The notes under the pieces are model-generated. The model ran no database searches, had not been told where the DNA came from, and was given only the letters and a program-made list of their open reading frames with translations. 64,000 bases of DNA from Leuconostoc holzapfelii (GTDB lineage: Bacteria; Bacillota; Bacilli; Lactobacillales; Lactobacillaceae), in the NCBI RefSeq assembly GCF_012396485.1, contig NZ_JAAXPO010000005.1, positions 1 to 64,000 of the forward strand, in the 5' to 3' direction. How positions within the stretch are numbered: position 1 is the first letter of the stretch; every line of letters starts with the position of its first letter. A program made the translations under genes and the position numbers. Positions 1-6,951 of this stretch are shown in pieces.

Positions 1-126
1 GTCAGAAAGAATTAGATCAAATTAATCATTGGATTAATGCCAGGCCAATGAAAACGCTCAACTGGCAATCACCACGAAAAGTCTTTCAGAAACATGCGGT
101 GTTCGGATGATTCTTGCAATCTGCCA
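1..126 (+). mobile_element. IS30-family insertion sequence, right end only
   Basis: The window opens inside an insertion sequence. The end of an IS30-like transposase frame stops at 110. About 16 bases later the reading frame of an unrelated ABC ATPase begins without its N-terminus, so the element's right end must lie near 126, just before a run of T. The left end and the other inverted repeat lie outside the window, so the exact boundary and target duplication cannot be confirmed. Confidence 0.7.
3..110 (+). CDS. IS30-family transposase, C-terminal fragment (5' end outside window)
   Basis: Thirty-five residues in frame to TGA at 108-110. They contain the IS30-type C-terminal pattern: an asparagine-rich 'INARPMKTLNW' stretch, then 'SPRKVF', resembling the 'LN..TP.E.F' ending of the IS30 DDE transposase. 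The DDE catalytic core is upstream of the window. The call rests on this short tail and on the disrupted gene immediately downstream. Confidence 0.7.
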   Translation, partial: QKELDQINHWINARPMKTLNWQSPRKVFQKHAVFG

Positions 127-127
127 T

Positions 128-508
128 TTTTTCACGGTTCAATTAGTTGATAACCACATTAACGAACAAAATGGCCATTTTTCTCTTGAAGTGCCTGATG
201 GATGTTTGAAAGTTCTTAAAGCAAAAGGGTATTCAGGTAAAAAATTAATTTTTGGGATTCGACCAGAAGATATTCATCGCGATAATGCTTTCTTAAAAGT
301 TTTCCCACAAGCAACAATGAAAACGACGATTAATGTTTCAGAGTTACTGGGCGCTGAGTCACAGCTCTATTGTAAGATTGGCGCAGAAGAATTCATTGCG
401 AAAGTCAACTCACGCGATCATATTGCACCAGGTGAGGTTGTGACAGTAGGCATGGACATCAACAAAGGTCATTTCTTTGATCCAGAAACGGAAACGACAG
501 TGTATTAA
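128..508 (+). pseudogene. MsmK/UgpC-type sugar ABC transporter ATPase, C-terminal remnant cut by IS30
   Basis: The frame starting within 'FFTVQLVDNHI' matches the region just after the ATPase core of MsmK/UgpC ATP-binding proteins and continues through the regulatory TOBE domain ('LIFGIRPEDIH', 'VSELLGAESQLYCKIG', 'PGEVVTVGMD') to the natural stop. Walker A, signature and Walker B motifs are absent, so the remnant cannot hydrolyse ATP. The nearest ATG (107) lies in IS sequence, so the fragment is probably not a functional gene. In the family this ATPase energises multiple sugar importers. A separate complete ugpC lies at 55950. The 5' half could lie left of the IS, outside the window. Confidence 0.75.
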
Positions 509-511
509 GAC

Positions 512-541
512 AAAAAGCGACCCCTTACGGGGTCGCTTTTT
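512..541 (+). terminator. Rho-independent terminator after the ABC ATPase remnant
   Basis: A stem AAGCGACCCC with loop TTAC and GGGGTCGCTT, flanked by A and T runs, four bases after the stop. It is a strong hairpin that can act in both directions. Confidence 0.9.
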
Positions 542-784
542 GGTGATGAAATAATACAACATGATTTAAAATGCCAAAAAAATCAAGTCGCATCATAGAC
601 CAATTGTCTCAACCACCATGGCTGCCTCACGATTCGATCGGGTCAGGCATTTCGCTAAATATGTCTTGGAAAATGCAGCAATTACTTAGTGCCAATCTGG
701 CAAGTGGTGCGAAAAATTGTATAATAAGAGGGTGAATTGATTAATATTACGACGCAAAATTTTTATAAAAGGAACTAGGTTACA

Positions 785-1408
785 ATGTACGCCAAACGTT
801 TTATACAACTTTTTGTCATTTTTTTCGCCACAATTTTCATAGCGATGCTTTTTGTCAGTTACTTCAATATTCAGGGATATTTCGCCCAATCACTGCTTCT
901 ATCAGTTATCGGGTACATTGTACTTGTCATACCTTTAACAGTTTTAACCCTTATCAAACAGCGAAAGAAATTTAGCACGGCAACGTCTGGACAACACGAC
1001 CATGCATTAGGTAGCGCATTGCAACATTTGGAGAATATTTTTGTCCTGTCGACGGTTTCCTCAGACAATGTGGTGAGCTCAAGTGTGATTACTTTCAAAC
1101 AATCACACACAGATGAAAATGTTTTCTATGTCGTGACTGGCAAGGACACGACGCGCGTAAAGAACATCATTGAAAGCCACCGTGCGTCATTCACAACGTG
1201 GTACGATGCAAAGACCGGCACGCGGGTGAGTTCAAACGCGGTTTCAGCCACTGTGATTAGCACAGAAGCTGTCAATTCAGAACTTGCAAGCCACCCAGAA
1301 ATCAAGTCGCTATCAGATAATTTCACAAAAAATGTGATTATCAAATTGACCGTACAATCAGCACTGATTGAATCATTTCAGTCAAGCCCGGAAGTGGTTG
1401 ATTTTTAA
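785..1408 (+). CDS. membrane-anchored protein with a pyridoxamine-phosphate-oxidase-like domain
   Basis: 207 residues. Two hydrophobic segments (about 5-27 and 36-57) are followed by a soluble domain of about 140 residues, with strand-rich stretches such as 'NVFYVVTGKDTTRVKNI' and 'HRASFTTWYDAKTG' that resemble the flavin-binding split barrel of PNPOx/general-stress proteins. The fold is inferred from pattern only and no cofactor site can be assigned. ATG 785 follows AAGGAACTAGGTTACA, a usable ribosome site. A TATAAT at 720-725 gives a likely -10. No neighbour suggests a pathway. Confidence 0.55.
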   Translation: MYAKRFIQLFVIFFATIFIAMLFVSYFNIQGYFAQSLLLSVIGYIVLVIPLTVLTLIKQRKKFSTATSGQHDHALGSALQHLENIFVLSTVSSDNVVSSSVITFKQSHTDENVFYVVTGKDTTRVKNIIESHRASFTTWYDAKTGTRVSSNAVSATVISTEAVNSELASHPEIKSLSDNFTKNVIIKLTVQSALIESFQSSPEVVDF

Positions 1409-1458
1409 CGACTCACGTTGTGAATTGACAGTTGGCGAGAGGGTAGAAGAGGATAAGT

Positions 1459-1743
1459 ATGAAGCGAATCATTTGGCTGATTGTCTTAATTGTATCGAGC
1501 TAACTCGTCACGTTGGAAACCGTGTTATTGTTTCAGCCGCAACAAGCCGGGCCTTTAGACGCTAATTTGTTGGTGACCAGCGTCTATTTTTTAACCCTTG
1601 TCATGTTCGTTGTCTCTTTATATCACACGCTTTCATTACGCAAGGGGTTACGAAAGGAATATTTGAGACAACAACGCTGGCTGGTACGTCAACAAACACT
1701 TGAACAAAAGTACAAGCATGCGTCTCATGCTATGAAAATCTAA
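1459..1743 (+). pseudogene. small two-helix membrane protein interrupted by an in-frame TAA
   Basis: ATG 1459, with AGAGGATA just upstream, begins a hydrophobic frame (MKRIIWLIVLIVSS) that meets TAA at 1501-1503. The same frame continues without another stop to 1743, giving a second hydrophobic helix ('LLVTSVYFLTLVMFVVSL') and a basic, Gln/Arg-rich tail. Either a nonsense change split a ~94-residue protein, or the distal 76 residues start at TTG 1513, which has no good ribosome site. The organisation (two helices and a charged C-terminus) resembles many small hypothetical membrane proteins; no function is assigned. Confidence 0.55.
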
Positions 1744-1805
1744 TGATCAAAAAGATTGTTGATAGTTGATTTGTATTGTATGATAAAAATTAAAGGAGCG
1801 TGAGT

Positions 1806-2081
1806 ATGAAAAGAGATGAAAACAATTTATTGAGCCTACTAGAAAAGTTGCCATTGAATGCAGATGAGCGCGTTCTTGTTGATCAAGCTATTTTTCGGTT
1901 AAAGGTGAAAAATGAAGCTGAGGACAAGGTAGTCAGGGATTTGAGAGTTGCCTTTAGATCATTGGCGCTCAATCAAAAGCTTTCAGCACCAGGTGTTAAG
2001 TTTTTTACCCAACTTGAAAAGCCAAATTTTTTGCAAGATAATGCAATGATGTGGTCTTTTTGGTTATCTCAAATAAATTAA
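1806..2081 (+). CDS. small helical protein, possibly bacteriocin-immunity-like
   Basis: 91 residues from ATG 1806, which has AAAGGAG seven bases upstream; GTG 1800 is the alternative. The protein is almost entirely predicted helix, with heptad-like Leu spacing and a C-terminal 'NQKLSAPGVKFFTQLEK' segment. Size, charge and helical pattern resemble the four-helix EntA/PedB immunity proteins that protect producers of class II bacteriocins. No bacteriocin structural gene is visible beside it, so this is a weak analogy. A strong terminator begins at its stop codon, so it is probably monocistronic. Confidence 0.35.
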   Translation: MKRDENNLLSLLEKLPLNADERVLVDQAIFRLKVKNEAEDKVVRDLRVAFRSLALNQKLSAPGVKFFTQLEKPNFLQDNAMMWSFWLSQIN

Positions 2082-2115
2082 AAAGCACACCTGAAGCTTA
2101 GCCGGTGTGCTTTTT
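2080..2115 (+). terminator. Rho-independent terminator
   Basis: Stem AAAAAGCACACC pairs with GGTGTGCTTTTT across a 12-nt loop, directly at the stop of the preceding gene. The next 240 bases hold only a short GCCCGATCGGGC palindrome near 2153 and no convincing gene. Confidence 0.9.
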
Positions 2116-2359
2116 AATTTGCATTTTTAAAACTTTATTGTTTAGGATGTATGCCCGATCGGGCTTTATTATTGGCACTGTAAGTAATGATATGAAAATG
2201 CACTCGGGTAAGCGCGCGATAGGGTGAGTTTTTGGCGCTACCGAATTGAATAGTAAAAGAAGTAAAAAGCCAGTAGTAATCAGAACCCTATGGGTTAATA
2301 ATTGTTTGAATTCATAAATTGACCAATATGTCTTAGGGTAACTATCAAGTGATTATGAT

Positions 2360-2641
2360 TTAAAAATGAATATTTGGAAAAACAGTAGATATGAATATCA
2401 AGAGATTTAGCACGCTAACAAGTAGGTAGGCCGAGAAAGGTAGCCACTTTTTATTATGAAAGCGTTCAACGGCATAAGAACCAAGCACTACCGAAACCAG
2501 TAATGATAAAAAAGCACGCGCAAAAGTATTTATCGAGTGATTTTCTGGATAAATAATACTTACAATTGCTAAAACAATCGCAATTCCAACTAATAATGCT
2601 CTGTACTGAAACAACGCGTTGTGTCTATTTTTATTGACCAC
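2360..2641 (-). CDS. small three-helix membrane protein, unknown function
   Basis: 93 residues if started at the GTG at 2641, which follows AGAAAGG at good spacing; the GTG at 2650 overlaps that site. Three hydrophobic segments are visible: 'LLVGIAIVLAIVSIIY', 'FLSLLVSVVLGSYA' and 'YLLVSVLNLLIFISTVF'. The loops carry short charged stretches. Nothing beyond membrane location can be inferred. It runs opposite to its left neighbours and ends about 1 kb from the prophage boundary. Confidence 0.5.
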   Translation of the reverse strand: MVNKNRHNALFQYRALLVGIAIVLAIVSIIYPENHSINTFARAFLSLLVSVVLGSYAVERFHNKKWLPFSAYLLVSVLNLLIFISTVFPNIHF

Positions 2642-2936
2642 GGTGACCACCTTTCTGCAATGGAGTAATCATTTGAGACTTTTGTATTTGCAGTTGAACC
2701 TGTAGCATTCTTTTTACGGAAGAATCTGATTTTTATCTCATGCAAATGCTCTGTACACATTCGCTGCTAGAATTTATCATTTTAATAGCTAGTATACTAC
2801 AATTGGTCGGAATAGTGAAATTATGCACAATCAGAATGATTGGGAACCGATCAAGTAAAAGCTGTTAAAGTTGATGAATTGGTTGAGTCGCTCCAGGTGA
2901 TAAGGTCTAGCATTACAAAATTGATTAAACGAAAAG

Positions 2937-3073
2937 CCCGAATTGGATTAATTTCCGGTTGGTTTTTTGTGTAGCTAGTGTAGCAAATTTGTAGCCAATC
3001 TGAGCTGAAATAATGATAACTAACGCGAAAACTACTAATAACTCTAAACGACCACAACCCCACACGCATCAAC
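2937..3073 (+). mobile_element. remnant of the right arm of an earlier, related prophage
   Basis: This host-side DNA just left of the left repeat mirrors the prophage's own right end at 45420-45562. It has a decayed terminator (CCGAATTGG..CCGGTTGG, TTTTTT; 2937-2968), then TGTAGC motifs at 2970, 2979 and 2990. The last motif lies about 85 bp from the repeat; in the prophage the equivalent TTGTAGCAC is 84 bp from it. Order and spacing match although bases have diverged. The rest of 2642-2936 has no gene I can support; a frame ending at 2973 (…RKARIGLISGWFFV) may be a gene relic. Confidence 0.6.
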
Positions 3074-3141
3074 GTTTAACCAACAAAAAACCGTCCTACC
3101 AACAATCGTGGTAAAACGGTCAAAATGCGTTGAGGGGGAGT
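3074..3141 (+). repeat. attL, 68-bp core repeat
   Basis: Matches 45563-45630 at 66 of 68 positions; the only differences are TC at 3120-3121 versus CG at 45609-45610. The right part (AAAATGCG.. GAGGGGGAGT) is the complement of the 3' end of tRNA-Arg. The left part is a hairpin (TACCA..TGGTA inside ACCGT..ACGGT) that acts as the tRNA's terminator on the minus strand. Together with the integrase 60 bp away, this fixes the left boundary of the prophage. Confidence 0.92.
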
Positions 3142-3175
3142 ATTATCCATTGGTATATAAGCGTTTAGACGTTAC

Positions 3176-3195
3176 TTGTAGCACTTTTGTAGCAC
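3176..3195 (+). promoter_or_regulatory. integrase arm-type sites, left arm
   Basis: Two direct copies of TTGTAGCAC start at 3176 and 3187, 11 bp apart, between attL and the integrase gene. The same pair with the same 11-bp spacing occurs at 45468 and 45479 near attR. Short direct repeats on both arms at fixed spacing are expected of arm-binding sites for the N-terminal domain of a lambda-type integrase. Confidence 0.7.
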
Positions 3196-3199
3196 TATT

Positions 3200-4267
3200 T
3201 TATAATTCGTCTAATAGTGAAAGCGCCTTATCTGTTTCCTCAGAACGTTTTTTGTCTAACAAATGAGCATAGGTTGATAAAGTAATGTTAACATCGGCAT
3301 GACCTAAACGTTCACTAACGTACTGAATAGACACATCTTTAGCTAGTAGATAACTGGCATGGGTATGACGTAAACCGTGGAAAGTAATTATTTTGCTATT
3401 GTCTTGCTCTAGAAGACGCCTTAATTGCTTATTGGCGGCATTATCAGAAGGTGGCGTACCATTATCACCCTCGAAAGCAAATGTGTCTCCGAACGTCCAT
3501 TTTTTAGCTATTTCAACGAACGAATTAGGCATTGATACAATTCTGTTTGACGTTTTTGTTTTTGTTTGCTTGAAAGCCTGATCGTGGATTTGCCATGATT
3601 TGTTAACCGAGATAGTGCTATTTTTAAAATCAAAGTCACCTTTGGTAAGTCCAGCGACTTCTGAAAATCTTAATCCAGAATAAATTGCAGTCAGAATCAT
3701 TCTACTGGTCACGGCATTATTATTTTTCACACGTTCAATTAATTTCTCCATTTCATCTGTTTCTAAAAATTTTAGCTCTTTGTCTTTGCTTTTGACTACT
3801 GAATATGTTTTAACATTTCGTGTGAAATCTTTTAAAATCATGTTTTCATCTACTGCATAGCGAACAAAAGCGCTAGTAATATTTTTTATGTGTGATACAG
3901 ATGATTTAACATGGTTGCTGCCATATTCATTAATGAGAATCTGAAAGTCTTTTGATGTTACTTCTGATAACTTTTTATTTTCCCAGTTCGATTTTAAAAC
4001 AGACAGGGTAGTACGGTACCATTGTTTAGTCGCTGTTTCTAATTGCGGTTCTTTAAAAATGTGATACCATTCTTCAAAGGCCTCAGTGAACACGACGTTA
4101 TCGACACTGAACTCGTTATTTTTCTTTTTCATTTCAGCGTCAACTGACCACGCCTGTGCTTCGCGTTTTGTACCGAATCCGGACTTTGTTTTTCTTTTTC
4201 TGGCTCCGTCCTGAATAACAAAAACATTCGCCGTCCAAGTTTTACCACGTTTATATATTGATGCCAT
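3200..4267 (-). CDS. int: tyrosine-type site-specific integrase
   Basis: 355 residues, the usual size. An N-terminal arm-binding AP2-like stretch ('GKTWTANVFVIQDGARKRKTKSGF', split here by eye) is followed by a SAM-like core-binding domain (~55-160) and the catalytic domain. The catalytic residues are visible: Arg in 'YSGLRFSEVAGL' (~200), His-x-x-Arg in 'HGLRHTHASYL' (~300), and His/Tyr in 'LGHADVNITLSTYAHL' (~325-337). It recombines attP with the tRNA-Arg 3' end; the att repeats sit beside it. ATG has AAAGGAGG upstream. It is the last gene of the leftward lysogeny cluster. Confidence 0.95.
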   Translation of the reverse strand: MASIYKRGKTWTANVFVIQDGARKRKTKSGFGTKREAQAWSVDAEMKKKNNEFSVDNVVFTEAFEEWYHIFKEPQLETATKQWYRTTLSVLKSNWENKKLSEVTSKDFQILINEYGSNHVKSSVSHIKNITSAFVRYAVDENMILKDFTRNVKTYSVVKSKDKELKFLETDEMEKLIERVKNNNAVTSRMILTAIYSGLRFSEVAGLTKGDFDFKNSTISVNKSWQIHDQAFKQTKTKTSNRIVSMPNSFVEIAKKWTFGDTFAFEGDNGTPPSDNAANKQLRRLLEQDNSKIITFHGLRHTHASYLLAKDVSIQYVSERLGHADVNITLSTYAHLLDKKRSEETDKALSLLDEL

Positions 4268-4304
4268 AATAAAAACCTCCTTTAAAAAGGGGGCTTATAT
4301 CTGT

Positions 4305-4381
4305 TATAATTTAATAGAACGCCCCGTGCGTTTATAGACTGTTAGCACACCCAACTTTTAGTCGAGAGGGTGTGCTTTTTT
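4305..4381 (+). ncRNA. candidate small RNA beside the integrase
   Basis: The integrase/membrane-protein gap holds a plus-strand TATAAT (4305-4310) and, from about 4317, a short untranslated stretch ending in a strong terminator: AGCACACCC pairs with GGGTGTGCT, followed by TTTTTT (4344-4381). No gene on the plus strand needs this terminator, so a ~65-nt RNA divergent from int is the simplest reading. A structured RNA class called lacto-int is known beside integrase genes of Lactobacillales phages; membership is only suggested by location. Confidence 0.45.
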
Positions 4382-4414
4382 ATTTGTCTTATTTTAGAGA
4401 CTTCATTGTCTATT

Positions 4415-4434
4415 ATGTACGCCCGAAAGGGCAT
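4415..4434 (+). repeat. 20-bp repeat, copy 1 (hairpin-forming)
   Basis: ATGTACGCCCGAAAGGGCAT, with a GCCC-GAAA-GGGC hairpin, lies just past the stop codon of the membrane-protein gene ending at 4438. An identical copy lies just past the stop of the next gene upstream. Confidence 0.8.
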
Positions 4435-4437
4435 TAA

Positions 4438-5133
4438 TTAATTACCGTAGTCGTCGCTGGCCTTACCTTGGTCGTTGATAATTTTTGCATCCATCGCTGG
4501 TATGGTAATCTTTCCACTCATAATGGAATCATACGAAACCGTGCCGATGCTTTCTCCCGAAGCAGTCACGAGGTCATCCTCTAAAATTCGTGATCCATGC
4601 AAAAGATCATTATCAATATTTACCAAAATTACATCGTCGTAATTTCCGTCAACAGCAAGGCGAAGTTGTACAGAATCACCGTCTTCCATAACCTGCAGCA
4701 CTTTGCCTGTAAATTGTATTTTTTTACCTTTAAAATCATTAGGTGTTCGCGCTACTTGATCATAGGTAATGCCGGTTTTGTATGTGTTCGGATCATCTGA
4801 ACTAGCATCTGATGAGGATGAACTTGAAGACGTTTCAGAGCTAGAAGAGTCTTCTGAATTTGAGTCATCCTCAGAACTTGAAGAAGAATCACTGTCCTCT
4901 TCCGATGATGAACTTTTAGACTGACTTGACGTAGAACTATCATCTGAACTCTTGCCTATGTTTGAAGCGATAGCACCAATTAGTAACAGTAAACCTACAA
5001 AAAAGGTAATTAACACTGCTCGCTTATCAACGCGACCTGGACGTTTTCTTACCTTATTGACAATAAAAATTATCAGTAAAACCCAAAACGCAATGGACGT
5101 AATAATCCAAAGCGAAGTTAATAGTCCACTCAT
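4438..5133 (-). CDS. Ser/Asp/Glu-rich membrane protein with extracellular domain; lysogenic-conversion candidate
   Basis: 231 residues. Two hydrophobic helices (about 8-27 and 39-58) precede a low-complexity Ser/Asp/Glu linker (~62-112) and a ~110-residue C-terminal domain ('FKGKKIQFTGKVLQVMEDGDSVQLRLAV…DDVILVNI') with alternating strands like an OB fold. A long Ser-rich spacer probably carries the domain through or beyond the cell wall. It lies between int and cI, so it should be expressed in the lysogen. Genes of this type and position are candidates for superinfection exclusion or surface change; no function is proven. The spacer is codon-repetitive. Confidence 0.6.
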   Translation of the reverse strand: MSGLLTSLWIITSIAFWVLLIIFIVNKVRKRPGRVDKRAVLITFFVGLLLLIGAIASNIGKSSDDSSTSSQSKSSSSEEDSDSSSSSEDDSNSEDSSSSETSSSSSSSDASSDDPNTYKTGITYDQVARTPNDFKGKKIQFTGKVLQVMEDGDSVQLRLAVDGNYDDVILVNIDNDLLHGSRILEDDLVTASGESIGTVSYDSIMSGKITIPAMDAKIINDQGKASDDYGN

Positions 5134-5175
5134 AAATCTCTCCTTAGCTTTTTAATGTGGTTGCTTAGCACATAT

Positions 5176-5195
5176 ATGTACGCCCGAAAGGGCAT
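5176..5195 (+). repeat. 20-bp repeat, copy 2 (hairpin-forming)
   Basis: Identical to 4415-4434 and again directly downstream (in gene direction) of a Ser-rich membrane-protein stop codon. A diverged version is seen near 6082-6095 after cI. Repeated intergenic DNA of this kind suggests that the two membrane-protein genes arrived or duplicated as cassettes. Confidence 0.8.
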
Positions 5196-5198
5196 GAA

Positions 5199-6032
5199 TC
5201 ATTTTCCACCTAGATAGTAGTAATTTTTCTTTTCCGGATTATTGAATATTGTTCTACCGGTGAACAGGTTACTACCTAGCGCACCATCTTGGTTGCCGTC
5301 ATACGAATATACATTTGTATAACCGTCATCTGTATCGATACGCACTAGAAAACTATTGTTTTTCACCATGTAAAGATAACGCATTCCGTTATCTACTTTT
5401 GATGATTTGTACGCGTATGGTTTACTTTGTATATTTTCTACTGGTAGATTACCGAAGTATTGAGCGTAAGATTTCAAATTATCGGATTCTTTTTTCTTGT
5501 TACTGGATTGTGAAGCGTCTTGCTTAAATTTTTTATCAACTTTATCTTGTATTGATTTGATACTAGAACCGATAAGAACGCCGTTAGAAAAGTCGATATC
5601 TTCTTTTCCATAATATAAAGTAACTTCATCTCTATCTGTCGGCTGTTTTCCAATTGCAGAAATGACCTGATCCATGTTCATGCCGGATTCAACTTTAGAA
5701 AAATTAAAATCATTCATTTTTGAACTCGATGACGAAGCCGAACTAGATGAACTAGATGAATTAGATGAACTTATCGATTTTGAACTTTTTGATGACGAAC
5801 TTGAATCTTTTTCTTTATTGATAGAAGATGAACCTTGTACTTTTAAGTTGTCGGAATTAACTTTATTTGGTTTAGGTGACAACGCACCAACGATCAGGAA
5901 AGATGTAATACTGACAAATAGCAAATACCATGTTTGTTTCGTTGTCTTGCCACTTGCCTTTTTGTCTTTTCTTCTTGCAATGAAGAACCAGATCAACGTC
6001 ACTAAAAATACCAGCACGAATAGTGATACCAT
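5199..6032 (-). CDS. Ser-rich membrane protein with SmpA/OmlA-like domain; lysogenic-conversion candidate
   Basis: 277 residues. The architecture matches the next gene downstream: two N-terminal helices (1-18 and ~35-52), a Ser/Lys linker (~68-104), then a soluble part. The stretch 'FSKVESGMNMDQVISAIGKQPTDRDEVTLYYG' resembles the 'G-M-s-x-x-x-V..llG.P' pattern of SmpA/OmlA/BLIP-like domains that bind proteins at cell surfaces. A further strand-rich C-terminal region ends in 'NNPEKKNYYYLGGK'. Encoded between cI and int and read from the lysogen side. Exclusion of other phages is a reasonable hypothesis; the sequence itself shows only topology. Confidence 0.6.
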   Translation of the reverse strand: MVSLFVLVFLVTLIWFFIARRKDKKASGKTTKQTWYLLFVSITSFLIVGALSPKPNKVNSDNLKVQGSSSINKEKDSSSSSKSSKSISSSNSSSSSSSASSSSSKMNDFNFSKVESGMNMDQVISAIGKQPTDRDEVTLYYGKEDIDFSNGVLIGSSIKSIQDKVDKKFKQDASQSSNKKKESDNLKSYAQYFGNLPVENIQSKPYAYKSSKVDNGMRYLYMVKNNSFLVRIDTDDGYTNVYSYDGNQDGALGSNLFTGRTIFNNPEKKNYYYLGGK

Positions 6033-6105
6033 TTAAAATCTCCAATCTCTCCTCAAACCTTTTAGTGTGAATGTCCAGCACATATGTGTACACCGCATTA
6101 GTGGT

Positions 6106-6798
6106 TTAGAATACGACAACGCCGAAGATTGACAGTTCGTGATCTTCATCGATTAGCATGTCTGGGTACTTTTTGTTTAATGATACGAGTCGTGCGCCGT
6201 GTTCATCTCGCATGAACTTCTTAACGAATGCCTGATGATCATAATCAGCAATAACGAATTGACCGTTACGAGCCTCATTTGTCTTCTTGACGAAGATAAT
6301 TTGCTTATCTTCAAACGTCGGCTCCATTGAGTCACCGTTAACAACAACAGCGAAGTCGTGTTCAGGAACAGCGCCGTCATAGTCAACTAATTCAGGTGTG
6401 CCATCAAGTAGATATTCACCAGTTCCAGCAGATACAGCACCGTATACACTAACTTGTGTACGCGTTGGTGCAGGGAACTCGATGACGTTATTTTGTTCAT
6501 TGTATTGTTGCTTTGTAAAATTGTAAACAGCTTGTTGACGGTTGGCATCTAGTGAATCGTACATACTGATAACCTTGTCACGAATACCGTCGTCAGAACT
6601 TAAATCCTTATTCATCAAGTCTGTTATTGAAACACCGAATATTTCAGCAATATCGTTAAGCACGCCGATCTTTGGTGTATATTTTCCTTTTTCCCATTCG
6701 CTAACAGATGATGAACTCTTGCGTCCTAGCTTGATAGCCAAGTCGATTTGATCCATTCCGTTTTTCTCGCGTAGGTATCGTAGGTTATTTGCAAACAT
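6106..6798 (-). CDS. CI-like repressor, HTH plus S24 (LexA-type) domain
   Basis: 230 residues. N-terminal HTH_3 domain ('NLRYLREKNGMDQIDLAIKL', 'SSSVSEWEKGKYTP') of ~65 residues, a linker, and a C-terminal S24 peptidase/dimerisation domain. The self-cleavage elements are complete: Ala-Gly bond in 'AVSAGTGEY' (~120), nucleophile Ser in 'GDSMEPTF' (~150) and Lys in 'HQAFVKKFM' (~189). It keeps the prophage silent by binding the operators at 6838-6917 and should be inactivated by RecA after DNA damage. It is divergent from cro and first in the leftward lysogeny unit. Confidence 0.93.
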   Translation of the reverse strand: MFANNLRYLREKNGMDQIDLAIKLGRKSSSSVSEWEKGKYTPKIGVLNDIAEIFGVSITDLMNKDLSSDDGIRDKVISMYDSLDANRQQAVYNFTKQQYNEQNNVIEFPAPTRTQVSVYGAVSAGTGEYLLDGTPELVDYDGAVPEHDFAVVVNGDSMEPTFEDKQIIFVKKTNEARNGQFVIADYDHQAFVKKFMRDEHGARLVSLNKKYPDMLIDEDHELSIFGVVVF

Positions 6799-6837
6799 AA
6801 TTTTGTCTCCGTTTTTCTATACCTATTATTATACAAC

Positions 6838-6917
6838 GTTTCGGAAAAAATGAAACACATTTCTTGAAGATAATTTCGGAAAAACTGAAATTTGTTGTTG
6901 ACTTCGGAAAAACCGAA
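6838..6917 (+). promoter_or_regulatory. three CI/Cro operators between divergent cI and cro
   Basis: Three copies of a palindrome of the form TTTCGG-AAAAA-CCGAAA: 6838-6856 (half sites GTTTCGG and ATGAAAC), 6873-6891 (ATTTCGG, CTGAAAT) and 6903-6917 (TTCGG, CCGAA, perfect). Centres are about 35 and 28 bp apart. The left one overlaps the leftward cI promoter (TATAAT on the minus strand near 6825-6833) and the right one fills the spacer of the cro promoter. A switch region of the lambda OR kind. Confidence 0.88.
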
Positions 6918-6926
6918 TTGTATAAT
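6898..6926 (+). promoter_or_regulatory. rightward early promoter (cro)
   Basis: TTGACT at 6898-6903, a 17-bp spacer and TATAAT at 6921-6926. The perfect operator at 6903-6917 occupies the spacer, so bound repressor would block RNA polymerase directly. Confidence 0.88.
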
Positions 6927-6951
6927 GAGATTATCGAAAGGAGGTGATTCG

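Noticed and set aside
2851-3072. 73-codon minus-strand frame next to attL
   Set aside because: No ribosome site, odd composition, and it runs across the degenerate phage arm; better explained as non-coding remnant.
4780-4960. Apparent open frames on the plus strand opposite the Ser-rich linker
   Set aside because: They arise from low-complexity Ser/Asp/Glu codons on the minus strand; no ribosome site and no protein-like pattern.
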